Shown here: positions 44,836-56,241 of the stretch, one piece after another
Layout: each line of letters begins with the position of its first letter
How positions within the stretch are numbered: position 1 is the first letter of the stretch
Source of the DNA: Gymnopus androsaceus JB14
Taxonomy: Eukaryota > Basidiomycota > Agaricomycetes > Agaricales > Omphalotaceae
NCBI GenBank assembly: GCA_009733575.1
Contig: ML769516.1
Coordinates: forward strand, 3,233-67,232
Direction: 5' to 3'
DNA length: 64,000 nt
The notes under the pieces: generated by a model
What the model saw: only the letters and a program-made list of their open reading frames with translations
What the model was told of the DNA's origin: nothing
The model's database searches: none
Program-made: the position numbers and the translations under genes

Positions 44836-46825
44836 GGGTCTCATGCATCTTGGACACTTACCGAACTTGGATAGTTTCGTGCCGGAGACCCGCAATTTCC
44901 AAGCTAGAACAGACATCCAAGTCCTCACATCAGCAAAACCGCCGGATCGTATTCCGTATGATCGGTAGATTGATATAATCAATATGTACAATCATACCCA
45001 ATCACAGCTCAGCGGAATTTCTTTTAATTACGTCGGCCGTATGATCATTATACCGATTTCATACATCTTTTATACACTATACACAGTTACTATACTCAAT
45101 ACTAGACTCGGAGTATATACAACTTTTAGTTACTTATACCGGACGATGCTCTGAGTCTTACACATAGTCACGGCTGCATCGACACTGGCACTTCTATTGA
45201 TTTATCGGGACTGCTGTGCCAATAGGCCGCTGTGATGCAAGTTAATTGTTGCAATTATCGATTACTGTATAGTAGTGAAGAAAACAACCACTGAGTACAA
45301 TTATCGATTACTGTATACGAGTACACAGTTGAATACAAGTCGTTGTGCAGTAGACAACAAAACAAAAAAAATCTTATAAGTTGGTTCAAACTCCGACAAG
45401 TCACAACTGTATAGTTCATTCACGTGAATCGCCACATCATTTTCTTTTCGTTTGTAATGTCTCCTTTCACTCCCTTCATCTCCTTTTTTTTTCGTTCGTC
45501 TCCTTTCACTCTGTCAGAGCAATCCACTATCTATGCTCATGTTAGGCTGAGGTAATTTTGGTTTCATACCCATTCATTGCGCTCTTGCCTCAGGACTGCC
45601 TCCGAGTCAACATATCTTTTGTATCAAGGCTGCTATCAATGTTATGGCGTGCAGGTAAGTACATCGCATCTGTTTGGATTTTTTTCATGTTCTAACACAA
45701 ATGCATCCAGCTCTTCTTACTGCAAGGATTTTCCCGAGCACTTCACGCAATTTCAATGTATTTTATGTTGCATCAATTCATGCCAAGTGCGTTGCCTTTT
45801 TTTCTGCCGACTGTTCCCCTTCTCATCTCAAATATCTAGCTGCACGCAATATACCAGGCTTGTCCTGTCTTGCACATGCTAGTTAGCCTCTTAAATATGG
45901 CCAGCCCACTCGGTGTATTAGTATCTCGGGAGGTGTTTCCAGCACTGATGCTTTTGTCCGAATCATCTCAGACTGAACCGGGTTGAGGTGAGTATTTCCT
46001 GTCCATTTTGAGCTCAGCCCTGATTCCTGTTCACAGTTTCATCCGGAAAGTTGCAGCGGACTGAATAAGGTTAAGGTGAGTATCTCCTATCCCTTTCGAG
46101 CTTGACCTGATGCCTTATCACAGGACACCTGACCGCCGTTTATGCTGAGCTTATTTGAGTTGGGAGCCCTAGTTAGGGATAGTCTTCTTTTTTTGGTAGT
46201 AGGTGGTGTAACGTAGTGCTTGGAACATGTCCGAACTGCTATGTAGATAGAGTAGCCTAAATTGATATTTTTTATTGCTTCATTACTGTGAATTGAGGAA
46301 TAACATATAATCAAGCATATGAAAGCCAGAAAGCCGGTATATTGGATGTATAAAATTCAGTATAATCGGGTGTATTCGAGGGTATAAACAAACGAGAAAA
46401 GGGCTGTAATTGTGCATAATCAAGCGTGATGGATATGCACTCGGGGCCCTATACATACGCAGCCAAATCCGGCATATTTGGCGTGCCTTCATGCGGATCA
46501 CGGATGTGCGGTTTTGCTGATGCATTCCCTGGGTTCGGTCTTTCTTTGAACCTCTTCTGAATCTGGATGGGCATACACACCCCTTACGCTATTTTACTCT
46601 AGTCATGACCTCCCATTCCTCTGAGCCTGATACTGCTCAATGGGAGTCGGAATGTGACCAATACGCTCTCGATCGGTTGCCAGTGTTTTCAAAGCCATCA
46701 CTTGAGATGGTGAATATTGCGGTGAAGGTTACGAACATTCAGAAGCTCTATCCCCCAACTTCGAAATTATTAGGTTGGAAGCTTCCCTTTTGGAAGGGAT
46801 CAGGGAAGCTCAAGTTTGCTTAGGC
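44836..46825 (+). pseudogene. F-box protein 3' fragment, unit 3, split by a transposon
   Basis: 44836-44927 encodes LMHLGHLPNLDSFV...; 46525-46825 continues with the IRSFFEPLLNLDGHT-like segment, SSEPDTAQW and IQKLYPPTSKLLGWKLPFWKG to a stop. Both align without a gap in 38300-38713, and the break is filled by the 1595-bp element. No F-box domain here. Confidence 0.8.
44928..46522. mobile_element. 1595-bp CATCAG-ended element, CA target duplication
   Basis: Ends CATCAGCAAAACCGC and GCGGTTTTGCTGATG, a perfect 15-bp inverted repeat with weaker extension; CA on both sides, empty site at 38402. A 101-residue frame (45577-45882) resembles nothing I know. Near the right end a ~90-bp unit, GACTGAA..GGTT(G/A)AGGTGAGTAT, occurs twice (45970 and 46062). 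A partial, inverted second copy lies at 48225-48892. No transposase recognised. Confidence 0.88.
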
Positions 46826-47329
46826 ATAGCAGTAAACCTTTGGACCAGGTTGCTTGAAAAGAATAGGCAAACATTACTGGTCTTTCATTCGAAGTATGCA
46901 TTGTTTCCACATAAAGAGTCATAATGTACGAATGTGAGTCTTTTACGTCATTCGACTTTGTTCATGATCACTCAGACTAGGCCTCTGGGAGCCTTCGTCA
47001 GCTTTCCACTTGATATCTTCTGCCATTTAGTTAATGGTCAATCATTTCAAACGACATGGTCACAATCCAGCTGCAGGGGTGGCTTCGCAGCAAGTGCATT
47101 CAAATTTGTCTGCATTTAAGTGAACTAAAAACAGACTAAAATACACATTTTCCTGGGGTTAGCCTGAAGTTTATTATGGGAAATTGCCTTCGCTTATTCC
47201 AAGAGGGAATTGGATTGGGATCGGTGTGGAGGAGCTGGGATATTACCACATCCTTATACCAGATTTTATTCCAGAAATATTATATTCAAGCTTAACAACT
47301 GTGACCGAGGTACTGTCGTGTAATCCATT
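46826..47329. repeat. Duplication unit 3, spacer between F-box and sedolisin relics
   Basis: First part matches 38714-38825, second part matches 31866-32253, so this junction shows the ancestral order F-box then sedolisin. No gene seen. Confidence 0.75.
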
Positions 47330-47867
47330 AGGCCATCGCGGCGGCCAGGATTTCAGAAAATATGGGCGTGCCAAAACCAGCTAATAAGCCAATCTTGTCA
47401 GTAAATGTTGCAAAAAGCACTTCAAAAACTAACTGAGTGCATCCCACCCAACTGCTGCGTCGAAAGCAACCTAGTCGGAGGTCAATATACTTGTAGAAAT
47501 AATTCAAGAATGAAACTCACCGACGAGGCCGGACAAACAAAACCTGAGTTGTGCCCAATAGTAATGTCAGTAAATGCCATCGATGCTGTAGAATAGATGA
47601 ACGGATTCAGGAATCCGAGGACAGGCTTTCCTGCAGCAATGAGCTGGTTGTTCATCAAGGCAATTATTGCAGTGAATGTAGGTGACGATGCGCTAGTGCC
47701 TCCAACGAGACCTACTTCTCCGCCAGATACAATCTCGAAATTCCAGCCTTGCGCAGAGGGTGAAAACCCTGTAAGAGAAAAGAAAATGGTTGAACATGCC
47801 TTGCACAGATGCATCAGGGTAGGCCTGTCCAGATTGGTTGAAGGTCCCTGCAAAGTTGGAGGGGATA

Positions 47868-48143
47868 CTGTATAGCTTTGAATTTAAGTTCACTAGATGG
47901 TACGCGTTACGCCTTGGACCTATTCAGTTCATAGTTCAGCCACCATCAGGTGGCGTTACGTTTTCAAAATTAGTTCAGTTGAGTTCATAATTATAGTGGC
48001 CGGTGTAGCCGGCCGCCAAATTTGGCCTATAAGCACCAAAAAATCGAGTTTGGAGGCTAATGTTATGCATTATGAAGATGGAAATTACACCAGTTCAGCA
48101 CCCCGTGTTATGCATTACTGAACTTAAATTCAAAATGGTACAG
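47868..48143. mobile_element. 276-bp MITE in relic C, TA target duplication
   Basis: Ends CTGTATAGCTTTGAATTTAA and inverted CTGTACCATTTTGAATTTAA, about 25 bp, flanked by TA (47866, 48144). The intact sedolisin shows the empty site at 32785. Interior repeats GTTCAGTTCATA-like words. Confidence 0.88.
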
Positions 48144-48224
48144 TAGTCTTGAGAAAACTGGCAACTGCAGCAGTCTGATAGGGTGCAGTGGGGAAGAAGT
48201 TGGAAAATCCACTGCCGGTGAAGT

Positions 48225-48892
48225 TGATAGCGGATACTCACAGTAAATGAATTCACATACCTGGCAAAACATTGGAATGACTCTGCAGTGATATTTATAA
48301 TGAATGTAAATCTTGGGGAAGATATAAAAAAGAAGGATGTATGCACATTAGGCTATTCCTATCCATGCCTTCTTGAACTTTTCACCAAATAGAACGGACT
48401 TCGATGAAATTAGTACAACAACATATCATTGTAGAGGAAGTGCATAAGAGTGTGCGAAGAAAGGAAGTGAAGAAGCACTGACTTCCAAAATTTGATTGAA
48501 CACAATTCACGTGAGACTGCATAGTAGCTTGTGACTTGTCGGAGTTTCAAATGACTTGGGGATTCTCTTTTTTTATTGCTCTCTAAATGTCTCCAAGTCC
48601 GCGATGCACCAATGTACTACATATTGTACAATATTCTTATCTTTCATGTTGAAGCCGAACATGGGGTATACTGCAATTGAATAGTGATCGACTTGTACTA
48701 GCGTCAACTTATTTACTGTACTAATATGATCATAGGTATTGTTATATAAACTATATATAAACCTGGTATAAATTGCATATAACAATTATACAGCCAAAGG
48801 AATTCTGCTGGGCTGTGATCACGTATGATTGTGCATATCAATTACATCAATCTACCAATCATACAGAATACAATCCAGCGGTTTTGCTGATG
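48225..48892. mobile_element. Truncated inverted copy of the 1595-bp CATCAG element
   Basis: Its right end, GCGGTTTTGCTGATG at 48878-48892, and the preceding ~110 bp match the inverted left end of 44928-46522 (e.g. TATGATTGT.CATAT...CAATCTACC); 48500-48560 matches the inverted 45378-45430 (TGTGACTTGTCGGAGTTT). The other end is lost together with sedolisin exons 3-5. Confidence 0.8.
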
Positions 48893-49043
48893 GTCACGAC
48901 ACCACTTGGAAGGCTTGAGTTGCACAATGCTGTGATGGCTCATCTGTCAAGGCTGATGAAGCTGGCAGAAGCTAGGCAAGCATTGGGCCCTGTAAACTTG
49001 GTGGTGGGATGGATTACATTGACATGTCCAACCAACTCGGAAG

Positions 49044-49591
49044 TGTCGTGACACGGTACAGCTTTTCCATTTCCAATTGCCCCTATTCATCACATGACCG
49101 TATTTGTTACTCATCATCAGCTGGACAGACTTTCGAAGTATCAATCCCTTTATCTCCCTAGTTCTCATGATGCTCACATGGTATTATTGTTTTCATTTCT
49201 ATTCCATCAATCCTTATTGTTAACATACTGAATGGACTCTTCAACTTCTTCTTGCTCCTGTCACATACTTATTGTTACACTCACCTAGTCCTTTCTTGCA
49301 CTATTGTCTTTCTCCTTATCACTATTGTCTTTATTGTTCTTTTACTCTTATTGTTACAAACAGTACTTATAGGACAATAGGTAGCACCTGGTTCCCTATC
49401 TCAACCTCTTGGTCATTGGGGACTAGCTTGCCACCTTGATTATTGTGACTGGCCCTCTGTGCCATTGCTTTGTGTCTGAGATCCTTATTTCCTTTTATCA
49501 CTTTGTGCTTGTACTGCTTGTCTTTGATGCGAGGCTCTTGCCCGTCGTGTCTTTGCTTAGTCATCAACTCCCTTCTGGTCTCGTTGCAACA
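49044..49591 (+). repeat. Gypsy-1 5' LTR
   Basis: 548 bp, TGTCGTGACACGG to GTTGCAACA. I could not identify the primer-binding site in the bases after it. Confidence 0.93.
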
Positions 49592-49655
49592 TTAGGTTGA
49601 GATCTCTTACTCGTACCATCAGCAACTGTGCTGTTGATCCTACAAGGAGTGGAAA

Positions 49656-51114
49656 TTGGATTCACCCGATCTCCCACCTACACCTATCACCACGCCTTCC
49701 TTTGGAGCAAACATTGATTGCTCTAAAGCAATCCACACCAATGATACTCAGGACAAGTGCGACATAAACTTTAACAGCACCACCAAACACTGGGATCACT
49801 GCGACAAACATCCCTGCCCTAACCAACACAAGAGCCAACTATCAAGTGACTATGGTAGCTCCAGATATATACCAATTCCAAAACCAGTAGCCCCAACCAG
49901 AGTTGGACAATCATCGAATCCCATTAGCACCATAGCCTCTCCCACTATTGCAGAATCCTCACAACTCCCATTTGCTCCAGCTAAAAAACCAGAGGAAACC
50001 ATGTTGACACAAACACCTCAGGTCAACGCTGCACAGGTCAATGATATTCTGACCTTAATCCAGCAGCTAGCACAAAACCAGACAAGCTTTCAGAATGCCA
50101 TCTCCACCATTGTCGGAAATACCAACACCAGCAAGGGTGTTGGCAAACCACAGAACTACGATGGGAAACAAAGTGATGATGCTCATTGTTTCTTAGCAGC
50201 GTTTGAACTTTGGGCCCAGGGAATCCCTTCCTTTTCTGATGAAGAGAAGCTCATCAAATCCGCCATCTCTTTCCTTGAAGGGGAAGCCGCCATTTGGGCC
50301 ACCCCCATCTCGGAAAACATCAGTCAGGTAAAAGCTGGCACCCAGGGTGTCACTCTCCTCTACCCTGCCTGGAGCAATTTCAAAGATGCCTTTAAGGCTC
50401 GGTTTGAAACCACTGATGCTGCCATGGACTCTAAGGAGGCCTTGAAACGTCTATACTAAGGCAGACAGACAGCTGCCAAGTATGCCTCTACCTTCAAACA
50501 ACATGCTTCATGTACCAGTTACTCTGATGCGGACTTATGAGACTGCTTTTATGAGCATTTGGCTGATTGTGTCAAAGATGGGTTGGTCAACTCAGCAAAT
50601 GACACTGACACTCCAGGACCTCATCGAAGAGGCAATCTGTATTGACAACCGACAAGTCACCTGGGCCTTGGAAAAAGGCTGACACATTGTGGACTCCCCT
50701 TTCTCTGGATCCATTAACCCCACTCCATTCATGGCATCTGCAAGAGACCCCAATGCCATGGGTGTAGATGCTACCACCACTACTCGAAAATTTTCCAATG
50801 ACTTCAACCGGATGATGAGGGGACAATGCTATGGCTGTGGATCCAAGGAACACCGCAAAGCTGAAGGGCACCATGAGCAAGACATCTGCAGCCACTGCGG
50901 ACTTACAGGACATGTGGCTGCAGTCTGCTGCCGCAAGTTCCTTGGAATCCAAGTACAAAAACCCCTTTGTGCAGCTGCCACTACTACTACCTTGGAATCC
51001 ACTCCCACCATGTCGGTTGCAGCAACTCTGGACCTTACCAGTGTCCTCCAACAGTTGACTGCCAATCAACAAACATTGGCTGCCCAGATTGCTGAACTCC
51101 GCCAGAATTTTTAA
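49656..51114 (+). pseudogene. Gypsy-1 Gag, broken
   Basis: Gag frame from about 49656 (no clear ATG; the first in-frame codon is TTG) to a TAA at 50457, continuing in the same frame family with a TGA at 50538 and further shifts, to zinc knuckles at about 50825-50940: one irregular Cys-rich finger and one canonical CSHCGLTGHVAAVC. The capsid part is recognisable by KPQNYDGKQSDDAHCFLAAFE and YPAWSNFKDAFKARFET. Confidence 0.85.
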
Positions 51115-51209
51115 AGTGGGAACCGGCTACTGCTGCCGTCTGGTTCCCTGAGTTGTATAATAAATCTTCCTCCATCTATGCTTCTACTATATTGTGTACA
51201 ATCAGCTCA

Positions 51210-54200
51210 ATGAAATCAAATACCCCTTCTCATTTCCACATACCGATTAAGTTGCAAGGAAGATTTGGAAATACAAACAGTGCAGCAATAATTGACTCCA
51301 GAGCAACAGGACTCTTCATAAACCAACATTTCATTGAACAACACCATATCCAAACCCAACAACTACCACATCCCATCACCCTCTATAACGTCAATGGGAC
51401 TCCTAACACAGCTGGTCAAATTACCCATTCTGTTTGACTCCTCTCCACTATCGACAAAAACCAACCCCAACTACTCGAATACCTTGTCACCAATCTTGGA
51501 ACAGAAAACATCATACTCAGACTTCCGTGGTTACAAAAGGTAAACCCTGACATCAATTGGAAACAGGGGAGGCTGTCCATTCCCACTCTGGGAAGCCTGC
51601 ACCAAAAGCAACCATTGAAGATGTACCTGAACCAAGAGAAACCAACATAGGTGAAACAATGGAAAAACTGCTGGAACCCAACAATTGTGATACCGAGTGT
51701 TCAACACCTGATATTACACCCCCTGAAGATGTGGAACCAGCGGAGGAACCATGGGTATACAGCGAGGAAGGATCCCCTCTCTATCAGATAAATGGTAATC
51801 GCAAATGCCGACAAGCTCTGCTATGAGCAGGGATTTTAGGACACACCTCGGAAGAGCTATGGTGTGCTGCTGGATACACCTACTCTCAACAGTTGGCAGA
51901 GGCAACTAACGAAGACAAGCCCACTCAAACTTTCGAAGAAATGATTCCTGCCCCCTATTGGAAACATGCTAAAGTCTTCTCAGAAAAGGAATCCAAACAC
52001 CTACCTGAACAGAAACCTTGGGATCATGCCATTGATCTGAAACCTGATGCCCCAGAAAATATGCATACCAAAATTTATCCTATGTCACCTAATGAACAGC
52101 AGGAACTTGACCAGTTCCTAGAGGAAAATATGCGCAAAGGATACATATGACCTTCAAAATCACCCATGGCTTCCCCGGTCTTCTTTGTTAAAAAGAAAGA
52201 TGGCAAACTCCGATTTGTGCAGGACTACCGATGACTTAACGAGTACACCGTTAAGAGCCAATACCCACTTCCCCTAGTAGACGACATCATTAACCGTCTA
52301 CGACACGCAAAAATATTCACTAAGTTTGATGTCAGATGGGGATACAACAATGTACGAATCAAAGAAGGGCATGAATGGAAGGCAGCCTTTGCCACCAGTC
52401 GAGGACTCTTTGAACCACTGGTTATGTACTTCAGACTCACAAACTCCCCTGCTACCTTCCAAGCTCTGATGAATTCCATCTTCGTTGACCTAATTGCTGC
52501 GGGAAAGGTAGCAGTGTACCTGGACAACATCCTAATTTTCACAGAAACATTAGAGGAACATCGGACACTAGTACATGAAGTCCTAAATTGACTTCAAGCA
52601 CACAATCTATACCTACAACCAGAAAAGTGTGAATTTGAACGTTCCTCCATTGAATACCTAGGACTCATTATCAGTGAAGGAGAAGTTCGGATGGACCCAG
52701 TGAAAGTGGAAGCAGTACGAAACTGGCCTACTCCTTCATGCCTCCACAACTTGCGAGGATTTCTAGGATTCGCAAATTTCTACCGAAGGTTTATTGAAGG
52801 ATTTGCAAAGAAAGCCCGACCACTTAACGACCTGACTTGGAAGGATATCTGATGGGAGTGGGGCACAGATCAGGAAGCCGCCTTCCAAATGTTGAAGGGT
52901 GCATTTGTCTCAGCACCAATCCTAGTACTATGGGATCCAACTCAAGCAACGAGAATTGAGGTAGATGCATCTGGGTTTGCAACTGGAGGGACTCTTTCAC
53001 AATTACAGGATGACGGACTTTGGCACCCCGTAGCATACCACTCTGCTTCAATGGACCCAGCTGAGCATAACTATGAAATCTACAATCGTGAAATGCTCGC
53101 AATCATCGAAGCACTTAAAGATTGGCGCAGCTTTCTAGAAGGACTTCCTGAACCATTTGAAATCATCACCGACCATCAGAACCTCAAATACTGGAGAACA
53201 GCTCAGGACCTCAGCTGTAGACAGGCACAATGGGCCCTATGGCTTTCATGATTCCACTTCACGCTTAGACACCGAGCAGGGAAGTCCAACACACAAGCAG
53301 ATGCACTTTCCTGTCTACCCCATCTACAGGTAACCGATGCAGAGGACAACCAGAAACAGACAGTTCTACGCCCAGAACACTTCATCCAAGCCACCACTCT
53401 ATTCCAAAACCCCTTAGAAAAGTGCATCCGACAAGCAAGTGAACAAGAGGCAGAAGTCCTGGATGGGTTGCGACAACTAAAAAGACCACACAAACTTGTT
53501 GGAGGATTACCAGAATGGAAGGAGGAGGACGGCATCGTATTTTACCATGGACATGTCTATGTCCCACCAGACATGGAACTCTGCAGGGCAGTAATGAAAC
53601 AATGCCATGATGCCCCAATGGCTGGACATCCTGGAAAGCATTGAACCTTAGAACTAATGAGCTGACAATTCTGGTGGCCAGGCATACGAGCATTTGTGGA
53701 CAAATACATAGAAGGATGTGATACCTGTCAGTGGAAACGCCTCAACCCCCACAAGTCCATGCCACTTCAACCCCTGCCAGTACCTGCAGGGCCTTGGCAA
53801 GACATTGGAGTTGACTTAATCCGGGAACTACCCATGACACAGGATGGCCACAATGCCATTATCACTTTCACAGACCACTACACAAAAATGATACACTGCC
53901 TTCCAACTACAACCACCCTCACTGCAGAAGGAGTTGCCGACTTCTACTATCGGGAAATATTCCGACTACATGGTATTCCCAGACGCTTCATTTCCAATCG
54001 AGGACCACAATTTGCAGCAGATGTCATGCAACAGCTGCTAAAATGTCTAGGAGTAGAATCAGCCATCACTACAGCCTACCACCCAGAAACCAATGGACAA
54101 ATGGAATGAGCTAACCAGGAAATTGAACGGTACATCCAAATGTATGTAAGTCGTTGACAAGATGACTGGGACCGCCTCCTCCCAACAGCGGAGTTTGTAA

Positions 54201-54924
54201 TCAACTCTCGCGTACACTTTGCACACAATCGAGCACTGTTCAAAGTTCTTTATGGATATACACCGGAATTGACAATCCCAATTGGTGTCTGGAAGGCATA
54301 CCAATCTATTGACCAACAATTAGAACTCCTATGTCATGCTCAAGAGGATGCAGAAGCAGCCCTATGAATGAGCAAGCAACGGATGGCAGATCCTATTACA
54401 CCAATTAGGTCTTTTGAAGTCAGACAACCAGTATGGCTCTCAGTCAACAATCTGAAGATTAGACAAAAGAATGGAAAACTGGGAAGCAAACGATTAGGCC
54501 CATTCTAAGTAACAGAACAGACAGGAACACGTACATATCAACTAGCCCTCCCCACATGAATGAAAATCCATGATAACATCCACATCAACTGGCTCTCACC
54601 CTGGAAAGGAAACAAAGTCAATGGTGTTCTCCCACCACCACCGGAACCTGAGATAGTGGAAGGGGAGGAGTTCTATGAAGTAGACGAGGTACTGGATGGC
54701 CGCATATGAGGATGGTGGAAGAAACTACAATTCTTGGTACAATGGAAAGGATACAATGAAGAACATGACAGCTGGGAAAATGAAGAGGATGTAAAGGACA
54801 CAAGTGGCGAAGCAATCAAGGAATTTTACCAAGCTCACCCAAGTGCACCTCGAAAAGTAGCGGCCTCCATATTCCACTCTCTACCATGGCAGCCTTACGA
54901 AAACCTTACCGAGATTGCACAGTG
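51210..54924 (+). pseudogene. Gypsy-1 Pol (protease, RT, RNase H, integrase, chromodomain), broken
   Basis: Protease near 51290 has DSRAT where the family has DSGAT. RT spans about 52140-52760 ([29 protein letters not shown]) with YLDN at the catalytic YxDD. RNase H follows (ATRIEVDASGFATGG, YEIYNREMLAI). Integrase: zinc finger near 53620-53740 (CDTCQWKR), DxxGPQF Asp replaced by Asn at 53996, then YHPETNGQ. A chromodomain ends it (FLVQWKGYNEEHDSWENEEDV, 54730-54800), which makes it a chromovirus. In-frame TGAs at 52148, 52232, 52589, 52850, 53249, 53642, 53663, 54107, 54155, 54365, 54557 and 54707 and a TAA at 54506 all fit C-to-T change. The catalytic losses are G-to-A at CpG. Confidence 0.9.
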
Positions 54925-55148
54925 AAAAAGCAATTTTGCATCTGATCATCCACCTAATAACAGCTATAGAATGGACAATGGTAGAAGGGCCGATGAGCTG
55001 TCACAAGGGAATTGGTCAATGTTGTAGAATCAAGATTAAATGATGTCGAAGAGCTGGCAGAAGAGCTCCCAATGTGGAAGGATAACAATTGCAGTTCAGA
55101 ATCTCAAATCTAGTAGGCTGATGCCAGAGTCACTGGGACATCGACTGT

Positions 55149-55161
55149 AGGAGGGGGGTAA
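55149..55161 (+). promoter_or_regulatory. Gypsy-1 polypurine tract
   Basis: AGGAGGGGGGTAA directly precedes the 3' LTR, the expected site for plus-strand priming. Confidence 0.75.
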
Positions 55162-55709
55162 TGTCATGACATGGTACAACTTTTCCATTTCCAATTGCCC
55201 CTATTCATCACATGACCGTATTTGTTACTCATCATCAGCTGGACAGACTTTCGAAGTATCAATCCCTTTATCTCCCTAGTTCTCATGATGCTCACATGGT
55301 ATTATTGTTTTCATTTCTATTCCATCAATCCTTATTGTTAACATACTGAATGGACTCTTCAACTTCTTCTTGCTCCTGTCACATACTTATTGTTACACTC
55401 ACCTAGTCCTTTCTTGCACTATTGTCTTTCTCCTTATCACTATTGTCTTTATTGTTCTTTTACTCTTATTGTTACAAACAGTACTTATAGGACAGTAGGT
55501 AGCACCTGGTTCCCTATCTCAACCTCTTGGTCATTGGGGACTAGCTTGCCACCTTGATTATTGTGACTGGCCCTCTGTGCCATCACTTTGTGTCTGAGAT
55601 CCTTATTTCCTTTTAGCACTTTGTGCTTGTACTGCTTGTCTTTGACGTGAGGCTCTTGCCCGTCGCATCTGTGCTTAGTCATTGACTCCCTTCTGGTCTC
55701 GTTGCAACA
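55162..55709 (+). repeat. Gypsy-1 3' LTR
   Basis: 548 bp, same length as the 5' LTR. I count roughly a dozen differences, mostly transitions and many at CpG (TGTCGTGACACGG versus TGTCATGACATGG at the very start). Confidence 0.93.
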
Positions 55710-56241
55710 GGAAGGCAGAGAGACAGAAAGTGTACACATGATTGTATCTGACATATCAGGGTGCATGAATACTTCAAACTGGGTATCAAAGAGCTGGTTT
55801 GCCTGTGAGACTGGGAGCATAATAGATACCCAATCACCGTTCAGTGAGATTACAGTGGGCTTGAGGCTGTTCGCAGATGCAAAGGAAGAAAAGGCAGAAA
55901 CTGTCTCCAAAGAAGGCTGGACAAAGGATTTAACCTTCAAAATTTATATCTCTCATCAGCCATGTATATGTGCAAATGACTAGATAAATCAGTGAACCTC
56001 CTCTATGGACAACCACTGTCTGAACTCAGGACTCCCAGGCGTAGAAAGGGACATCAGTTTTTCCTCCAGACTGGCAATATTGTTGGACATTAAAGCAACA
56101 CAAAGGGTGAGCATATCATTAGCAGGCACAACACCTTGGCTGACAAATCCAGCTGGAACTGATGTACAGCTCTCATACACACATACCTGCAGAAGCCATA
56201 GCTATGATTGAGAAGAGAGTCAGGAGCTTGCAGAGGGCCAT

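Larger units (their letters stand above)
49044..55709 (+). mobile_element. Gypsy-1: complete Ty3/gypsy chromovirus, inactivated
   Basis: 6.67 kb with two 548-bp LTRs; GGAAG at 49039-49043 and 55710-55714 is the 5-bp target duplication. Order Gag, protease, RT, RNase H, integrase, chromodomain. Host is sedolisin relic C exon 2. Confidence 0.95.
47330..56241 (-). pseudogene. Sedolisin relic C, split by gypsy-1 and smaller elements
   Basis: From its 5' end: exon 1 at about 56241-55995 (start codon and signal peptide region kept), exon 2 from 55940 to 55710, then after gypsy-1 from 49043 to 48893, then exon 6 from about 48224, then exons 7-9 down to a stop at 47335 region (ILAAAMA). Part of exon 2 and all of exons 3-5 are missing, replaced by 48225-48892; a MITE sits in exon 6. 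Exons 7-9, including GGTSASSP, remain open. The 5' half has lost most CpGs relative to the intact gene. Confidence 0.9.

Noticed and set aside
44928..46522. Helitron insertion, because the empty site reads CTCA|TTCC with an A-T junction
   Set aside because: The element has 15-bp inverted repeats at both ends and a CA duplication, and lacks Helitron TC...CTRR ends.
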